Assembly (NCBI GenBank): GCA_013151705.1
Contig: JAADHT010000002.1
Coordinates: forward strand, 1 to 8,568
Length of the DNA stretch: 8,568 bases
Direction of reading: 5' to 3'
Source of the DNA: Kiritimatiellota bacterium
GTDB lineage: Bacteria > Verrucomicrobiota > Lentisphaeria > Victivallales > JAADHT01
Positions 5,770 through 8,568 of the stretch are shown one piece after another. How positions within the stretch are numbered: position 1 is the first letter of the stretch; the number at the start of each line of letters is the position of its first letter. Position numbers and translations under genes: made by a program. The notes under the pieces are model-generated. The model searched no databases, had not been told where the DNA came from, and saw only the letters and a list, made by a program, of their open reading frames with translations.

Positions 5770-6412
5770 TGTTCATCTCCTCGAACGATTCTTTATGACA
5801 TATCCAAACTTTAACTCCAATCTTTCCAGCGGGTGTCTGGGCTTCAGCGAAACCATAGTCGATGTTGGCTCTGATCGTATGCAATGGAATCTTTCCATCC
5901 TTGTACTGTTCGATTCTGGCGAGCTCGGAACCGCCCAAACGTCCGGCGCAACGTATTTTTATCCCCTCGACCCCCTGATCCTCCATCGCCGTCTGTATGG
6001 CCTTTTTCATCGCGCGTCTGAAACCGATCCTGCGCTCAAGCTGCATCGCGATGCTTTCCGAGACCAACTGCGCGTTGGTCTCCGCGTTTTTGACTTCCTT
6101 GACGTCCACCAGCACGTCTCTGCACGTGGCTATTTTCGAAATTATCTGTTTGATGTTGTCCAATTCAGCGCCTTTGCGTCCTACAAGCATGCCGGGCCGG
6201 GCGGTGTAAATGGTGGTCCGAAGCGAATTTGTGGAACGTTCAATCAGTATCTTGGCTATAGCCGCGCTGAGAAACTGTTTTTTCAACGTCTCGCGTATTT
6301 TCAAATCCTCATGAAGCCAATCACCGAAACCGTCTTTCTTGGCGAACCACCGCGAATCCCAATTCCTGTTGACCGAAACTCGAAAACCTATCGGATTTAC
6401 TTTTTGTCCCAC
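5720..6412 (-). CDS. rpsC: 30S ribosomal protein S3
   Basis: A small-subunit head protein at the mRNA entrance, part of the ribosome's mRNA helicase. The GTG start gives 230 residues, in the usual 210-233 range, and yields the conserved (M)GQKVNPIGFRV start. The KH domain has the GRKG loop at residues 78-81 in ARPGMLVGRKGAELDNI. The helicase basic patch is Arg132, Arg133, Lys136 and Lys137 in FRRAMKKAIQTAM. IRCAGRLGGSELARIE follows, then PLHTIRANIDYG and IGVKVWI. After that comes a 20-odd residue basic tail (NNATNAKKGKAQKSPTR at the end), mostly encoded within the 50 bases that overlap rplP. Extension upstream to TTG at 6463 is rejected because of the strong site at 6419-6425. Confidence 0.98.
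   Translation of the reverse strand: MGQKVNPIGFRVSVNRNWDSRWFAKKDGFGDWLHEDLKIRETLKKQFLSAAIAKILIERSTNSLRTTIYTARPGMLVGRKGAELDNIKQIISKIATCRDVLVDVKEVKNAETNAQLVSESIAMQLERRIGFRRAMKKAIQTAMEDQGVEGIKIRCAGRLGGSELARIEQYKDGKIPLHTIRANIDYGFAEAQTPAGKIGVKVWICHKESFEEMNNATNAKKGKAQKSPTR
5777..5782 (-). promoter_or_regulatory. rplP Shine-Dalgarno inside rpsC
   Basis: GAGGAG on the minus strand lies seven bases before the rplP ATG at 5769 and within the rpsC coding region. It selects 5769 over the in-frame ATG at 5760 and makes the 50-base overlap with rpsC real rather than a start-choice artefact. Confidence 0.8.
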
Positions 6413-6418
6413 AATGTG

Positions 6419-6425
6419 CTCCTTT
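6419..6425 (-). promoter_or_regulatory. rpsC Shine-Dalgarno fixing a GTG start
   Basis: AAAGGAG on the minus strand is six bases upstream of the GTG at 6412. With the conserved GQKVNPIG directly after that GTG, this fixes the start. Confidence 0.9.
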
Positions 6426-6429
6426 GGAT

Positions 6430-6455
6430 GAGCGCGCGCGTTCCGCTCCGCGCTC
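6430..6455 (-). repeat. GC-rich hairpin upstream of rpsC ribosome site
   Basis: GAGCGCG and CGCGCTC (arms 6449-6455 and 6430-6436) can form a seven-base-pair GC-rich stem with a 12-base loop, ending four bases before the rpsC Shine-Dalgarno. It lies in a 97-base rplV-rpsC gap. It could be an RNA structure affecting rpsC translation; this is inference. Confidence 0.4.
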
Positions 6456-6471
6456 CCGTTCAATATTCGAT

Positions 6472-6477
6472 ATTATA
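6472..6477 (-). promoter_or_regulatory. Weak candidate internal -10 box in the rplV-rpsC gap
   Basis: TATAAT, a perfect -10 hexamer, occurs on the minus strand 60 bases before rpsC. The matching -35 region (AGACGG at 17-base spacing) is poor, and there is no extended TG. Next to it AATAT-TCG-ATATT (6462-6474) forms a short hairpin. AT richness alone could explain it. Confidence 0.2.
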
Positions 6478-6509
6478 GTTGAATAGCGTTGAATCCGTCT
6501 TTTACTGCC

Positions 6510-6842
6510 TTATTCGTTTGTGAGGACGACCGTGAAATGACTCGTTCGCTTCAAAATCCTGCCAGCCATCCCTCTGGCTTTCGTGCGGAAACGCTTGATG
6601 ACGGGGCCGGGCCCCACTAACGCTTCCTTCACCACCAAATCGGCCCGATTCAAATTCCTGTTGTTTTCCGCGTTGGCCACTGCCGACTTGAGGGTCTTCC
6701 CAAGCAGACGCGCGGCTTTTCTCGGAACAAGCTCGACTATCGAAAGCGCCTCTTCGACGCTCTTTCCCTGAAGAAGCCTGGCGACCTGCCTGGCCTTCTC
6801 AGGCGAAATCCTAACATATTTTGTAACCGCCTTGACTTCCAT
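6510..6842 (-). CDS. rplV: 50S ribosomal protein L22
   Basis: A large-subunit protein whose loop lines the peptide exit tunnel; macrolide-resistance changes map to it in other bacteria. It has 110 residues, the usual length. It begins MEVKAVTKYVRISPEKARQV, then LLQGKSVEEALSIVELVPRK and AARLLGKTLKSAVANAENN. The tunnel-loop region reads GPVIKRFRTKARGMAGRILK, followed by the end RTSHFTVVL. GGAG lies ten bases before the ATG. It is the first ribosomal gene here: the usual upstream partner rpsS (S19) is not present, and a secreted protein of unknown function lies 63 bases upstream instead. Confidence 0.98.
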   Translation of the reverse strand: MEVKAVTKYVRISPEKARQVARLLQGKSVEEALSIVELVPRKAARLLGKTLKSAVANAENNRNLNRADLVVKEALVGPGPVIKRFRTKARGMAGRILKRTSHFTVVLTNE

Positions 6843-6845
6843 TAT

Positions 6846-6902
6846 TCACTTACTCCAAAAATGTGCGGCGCTGTATCGCGCGTCATAAACTTCAAATTCC
6901 AT
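6846..6902 (-). other. Possible 18-codon frame between the secreted protein and rplV
   Basis: ATG at 6902, four bases after the upstream stop codon, opens an 18-residue frame, MEFEVYDARYSAAHFWSK, ending at TGA three bases before the rplV ATG. A weak GGA lies six bases before its ATG. It spans the rplV Shine-Dalgarno, so it could act as a coupling leader. There is no known family and it may be chance. Confidence 0.2.
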
Positions 6903-6905
6903 TTT

Positions 6906-7682
6906 TCATCCGCCGGGCTTGAATTCCATCCCGGGCGCCAAAACACCGATGTCGCCTTCAACCACTATCGCTCCGCTCACGTATGGCCGGACATCGACGA
7001 CCCTCAACAGAATCTTGTTTTTCGATCCCGAACTCCTCAAATTCAACCCGTTCCGAACTCCGCTCGTTGAACCAGCGTTCAAAACGACAAGTTGCAGTTC
7101 GTCATTCAACGCCAACACCCTGCATGATCTGAAAAACCCGGTTTTAATCTCCGGGCCCGCTAGAGAATAAAACAGTTCCGCCGCCGTTTTCAGTTTCTCC
7201 AAACTGAAGCGCAGACGGGCTTTGTCCAAATCCGTCAACACCTTTTTGTTCAAGGCGTTGTCGACGAAATCACAGAATTCCGTCGACGTCGAAACCAAAT
7301 TCTTGCCCGATTTCTCCAGTTTCGAAAGAGATTCGAGCAGTTTGACGCTCTCGTCGCTCATCACCCGCTTCTTTCCTTCGGCGAGCGCCGCGGCTACACT
7401 GCATTGAATCCGCAAAAGCGTTTTTTCGCGCTTATCCGCATTGTTCATCGTGCCGGCGAGTGTTTTCCGAAGAACGCCAAGTTCGACTTTCAACATCTTC
7501 AATCGCCCCTCGAGTTCCGCTATGCGTTCCTCGCAGGCTTCGATCGAGACCGTTTTGGCCTTTTTCCCCCTTTTAGAGGAGACGACCGATTTTTTCACGG
7601 AAGCACCTTCCCCCGCGATCGCCACAGGCAAAGAGCCCATAAGAATAGCCAGTGTTATGCGAACTGTCCAGTCGTTTTTCAT
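6906..7682 (-). CDS. Secreted coiled-coil protein of unknown function
   Basis: Not recognised as a named family. The ATG at 7682 gives 258 residues. Residues 1-23 look like a signal peptide: positive start, hydrophobic ITLAILMGSLPV, and an AIA cleavage site before GEG, so it is probably periplasmic or exported. A Lys/Ser-rich stretch follows, then heptad-like repeats at about residues 47-75 (IAELEGRLKMLKVELGVLRK) and a helical middle. Residues ~186-258 form a likely beta-rich module with LQLVVLNAGSTSGVRNGLNL, then RVVDVRPYVSGAIVV and a GxLAPGMEF end; I recall similar modules in secreted proteins of Verrucomicrobiota-type bacteria. The frame extends to TTG 7715, but the ATG gives a proper signal peptide. 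No clear ribosome site precedes it; AAAAAA-GCGA-TTTTTT lies at the start. It occupies the place where rpsS would normally be. Confidence 0.8.
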   Translation of the reverse strand: MKNDWTVRITLAILMGSLPVAIAGEGASVKKSVVSSKRGKKAKTVSIEACEERIAELEGRLKMLKVELGVLRKTLAGTMNNADKREKTLLRIQCSVAAALAEGKKRVMSDESVKLLESLSKLEKSGKNLVSTSTEFCDFVDNALNKKVLTDLDKARLRFSLEKLKTAAELFYSLAGPEIKTGFFRSCRVLALNDELQLVVLNAGSTSGVRNGLNLRSSGSKNKILLRVVDVRPYVSGAIVVEGDIGVLAPGMEFKPGG

Positions 7683-7852
7683 AAAAAATCGCTTTTTTTC
7701 GCATAATTGCGTCAAAACATAGCTGGAATGTGCTCAAAACTACTGATTGCACCGGTATGGAAACCCGCTCCACCGCGATAAACCACCTTTCCGGACCGTT
7801 CAAAACGGGGAAAACCTTGATTTCTCCTTTAGCTGTCGCTGGAACTGCCTTT

Positions 7853-7923
7853 AACCACAGAGACTCAAAGGCGCAAAGAGAAAAATAGTTGAAAGGCCTC
7901 TGAATCTTCGCTCCTTTGTGGTT
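7853..7923. repeat. Imperfect inverted-repeat element with AACCAC/GTGGTT ends
   Basis: A 71-base element between hisI and the secreted-protein gene. It starts AACCACAGAGACTCAAAGGC and ends CGCTCCTTTGTGGTT, so the ends are inverted (AACCACA then TGTGGTT) with partial pairing inward, roughly two-thirds of the first 28 positions. I recall AACCACAGAG-type elements as abundant intergenic repeats in many environmental bacteria, giving spurious frames rich in Leu, Cys and Phe. It lies 35 bases after the hisI stop and might also weakly terminate hisI transcription. Confidence 0.6.
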
Positions 7924-7959
7924 TTTCCCTACCATTATATTGTAATGTCCGCGTCTGCG

Positions 7960-8340
7960 TTATTTTCCATACACGTCATCGGGATTGAAAACGCGCTCGC
8001 CGACGGTTTCCGTCGATCCATCCTTTTTCAACCTGGTGAAAAAACAGGAACGATATCCCAAGTGACAGGCGGCTCCGCCGATCTGCTCGATTTTGAAAAC
8101 TACCGCGTCGTTGTCGCAATCCACGAGAATCTCTTTGACCACCTGGGTATTGCCTGAGGATTCTCCCTTCTTCCAAAGTTTCTTGCGGGAGCGCGACCAA
8201 TAGGTGGCGCGGCCGGATTTGAGCGTCTCGTTCCAAGACTCCTCGTTTATGTACGCCAGCATAAGAACGTCGCCCGTCTCGTAGTCCTGGGCCACCGCCG
8301 GAATCAAACCGCCTTCCTTCGCGAAATCAAGCTCTATCAT
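7960..8340 (-). CDS. hisI: Phosphoribosyl-AMP cyclohydrolase (histidine biosynthesis)
   Basis: Opens the adenine ring of phosphoribosyl-AMP, the third step of histidine synthesis, in the cytoplasm. It has 126 residues: the stand-alone cyclohydrolase without the HisE pyrophosphohydrolase domain found fused in enterobacteria. Signatures in order: MLAYINEESW, ATYWSRSRKKLWKKGESSGN (residues ~45-64), VDCDNDAV with Asp74, Asp76 and Asp78 as probable magnesium ligands, and IGGAACHLGYRSCFF. Cys75, Cys92 and Cys99 are the expected zinc ligands, so all key residues are present. The ATG has AAGGA about eight bases upstream. No other his gene is visible. It lies 277 bases before the secreted-protein gene, so co-transcription with the ribosomal genes is doubtful. 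Confidence 0.98.
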   Translation of the reverse strand: MIELDFAKEGGLIPAVAQDYETGDVLMLAYINEESWNETLKSGRATYWSRSRKKLWKKGESSGNTQVVKEILVDCDNDAVVFKIEQIGGAACHLGYRSCFFTRLKKDGSTETVGERVFNPDDVYGK

Positions 8341-8364
8341 CTTCTAGATCCTTATAATATATAA

Positions 8365-8420
8365 AGAGCCGGTTGCAAAAGTATGAGCGCGCCGTCGTTC
8401 AGACTTTTGCAATTGGCTCT
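8365..8420. repeat. Long near-perfect hairpin upstream of hisI
   Basis: Arms AGAGCCGGTTGCAAAAGT (8365-8382) and ACTTTTGCAATTGGCTCT (8403-8420) pair over 18 positions; two are G-U on the plus strand and A-C on the minus. Inside, TGAGCG/CGTTCA adds six more pairs (one G-U), leaving a six-base loop, CGCCGT. On the minus strand TTTATATATT follows, so it could end a transcript arriving from upstream. Alternatively it is a dispersed palindromic repeat or a structured plus-strand RNA. Confidence 0.75.
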
Positions 8421-8568
8421 AACAGACTCCGACGGCGAACAAGATAACCATCCGTCGAAACGCGGCCCACAACACATCCACCCGTGGCCTACACTCTTTC
8501 CTGGCGCGGAGCGAGATGGAAAAATTACAATTCCAAGCCATTCCCCGGCGAATTCCGCGGCGCTGTTC
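8419..8568 (-). other. Unassigned open frame at right edge
   Basis: A minus-strand frame is open from the window edge to a TAG at 8421-8419, about 49 codons, ending WAAFRRMVILFAVGVC. The stop falls inside the 3' edge of the long hairpin. It is rich in Arg, Cys and Trp and matches no family I know. It could be the end of a gene starting outside the window or non-coding sequence. A plus-strand ATG at 8517 with a nearby GGAG also stays open to the edge. Confidence 0.15.

Noticed and set aside
6413..6463. Upstream extension of rpsC to a TTG
   Set aside because: AAAGGAG six bases before the GTG, and the conserved GQKVNPIG right after it, fix the start at 6412.
5693..6478. Plus-strand open frame of 261 residues opposite rpsC
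   Set aside because: It lies antisense to a full-length, well-conserved S3 and the S3-L16 junction and has no recognisable domain; it is an antisense shadow.
7663..7710. A-run and T-run before the secreted-protein ATG as a programmed frameshift site
   Set aside because: Joining the two frames would need a +1 shift at the run and would only add a few residues before a good ATG with its own signal peptide.
7573..7935. Minus-strand frame of 120 residues overlapping the secreted-protein start
   Set aside because: Its N-terminal part (FSLCAFESLW) is translated from the inverted-repeat element, and the rest overlaps a better gene in another frame.
8351..8377. Possible hisI promoter (TTGCAA with TATAAG)
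   Set aside because: The spacing is about 16 bases, but the start of transcription would fall on or next to the ribosome site, and the -35 lies in the hairpin arm; too weak to call.
1..8568. tRNA, rRNA, CRISPR, transposase or defence genes
   Set aside because: No repeat-spacer pattern, cloverleaf or relevant protein was seen on either strand.

Overview
The window is almost entirely a ribosomal-protein operon read on the minus strand. It corresponds to the second half of the bacterial S10 cluster joined to the spc cluster. In transcription order (high to low coordinate) it reads: hisI, a secreted coiled-coil protein of unknown function, rplV (L22), rpsC (S3), rplP (L16), rpmC (L29), rpsQ (S17), rplN (L14), rplX (L24), rplE (L5), rpsN (S14, zinc type), rpsH (S8), rplF (L6), rplR (L18), rpsE (S5), rplO (L15) and the first 197 residues of secY, which runs off the left edge. 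No plus-strand gene is convincing.

The organism is a bacterium with mid-range GC and ordinary Shine-Dalgarno use. Two gene-content features stand out. rpmD (L30) is missing from its usual place between rpsE and rplO, with only 26 bases there. The S10 cluster is also cut: rplV is preceded by a non-ribosomal secreted protein and hisI, not by rpsS, rplB and the rest. Loss of L30 is known in several lineages, including Chlamydiae. Together with the style of the secreted protein's C-terminal domain, it makes a PVC-group bacterium (Verrucomicrobiota, Kiritimatiellota or Lentisphaerota-like) my best guess, at low to moderate confidence.

The ribosomal genes make subunit proteins in fixed order, and secY supplies the translocon channel. 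Gene junctions are of two kinds. Some are tight: rplN/rplX share a TAATG, and rpsC overlaps rplP by 50 bases. Others are unusually loose for this operon: gaps of about 83 to 130 bases at rplV-rpsC, rplX-rplE, rpsH-rplF, rplF-rplR and rplO-secY, most of them holding short palindromes. These gaps are the best places in the operon to look for regulation or RNA processing.

The right end (7683-8568) is intergenic apart from hisI. It holds an imperfect inverted-repeat element with AACCAC/GTGGTT ends (7853-7923) and a long, nearly perfect hairpin upstream of hisI (8365-8420). Beyond that is an open frame I cannot assign. I see no tRNA, rRNA, CRISPR array, transposase or classical U-tract terminator. 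I found no evidence for a new defence or metabolic system; most of the window is core housekeeping DNA, and the interest lies in its altered gene order and non-coding structures.
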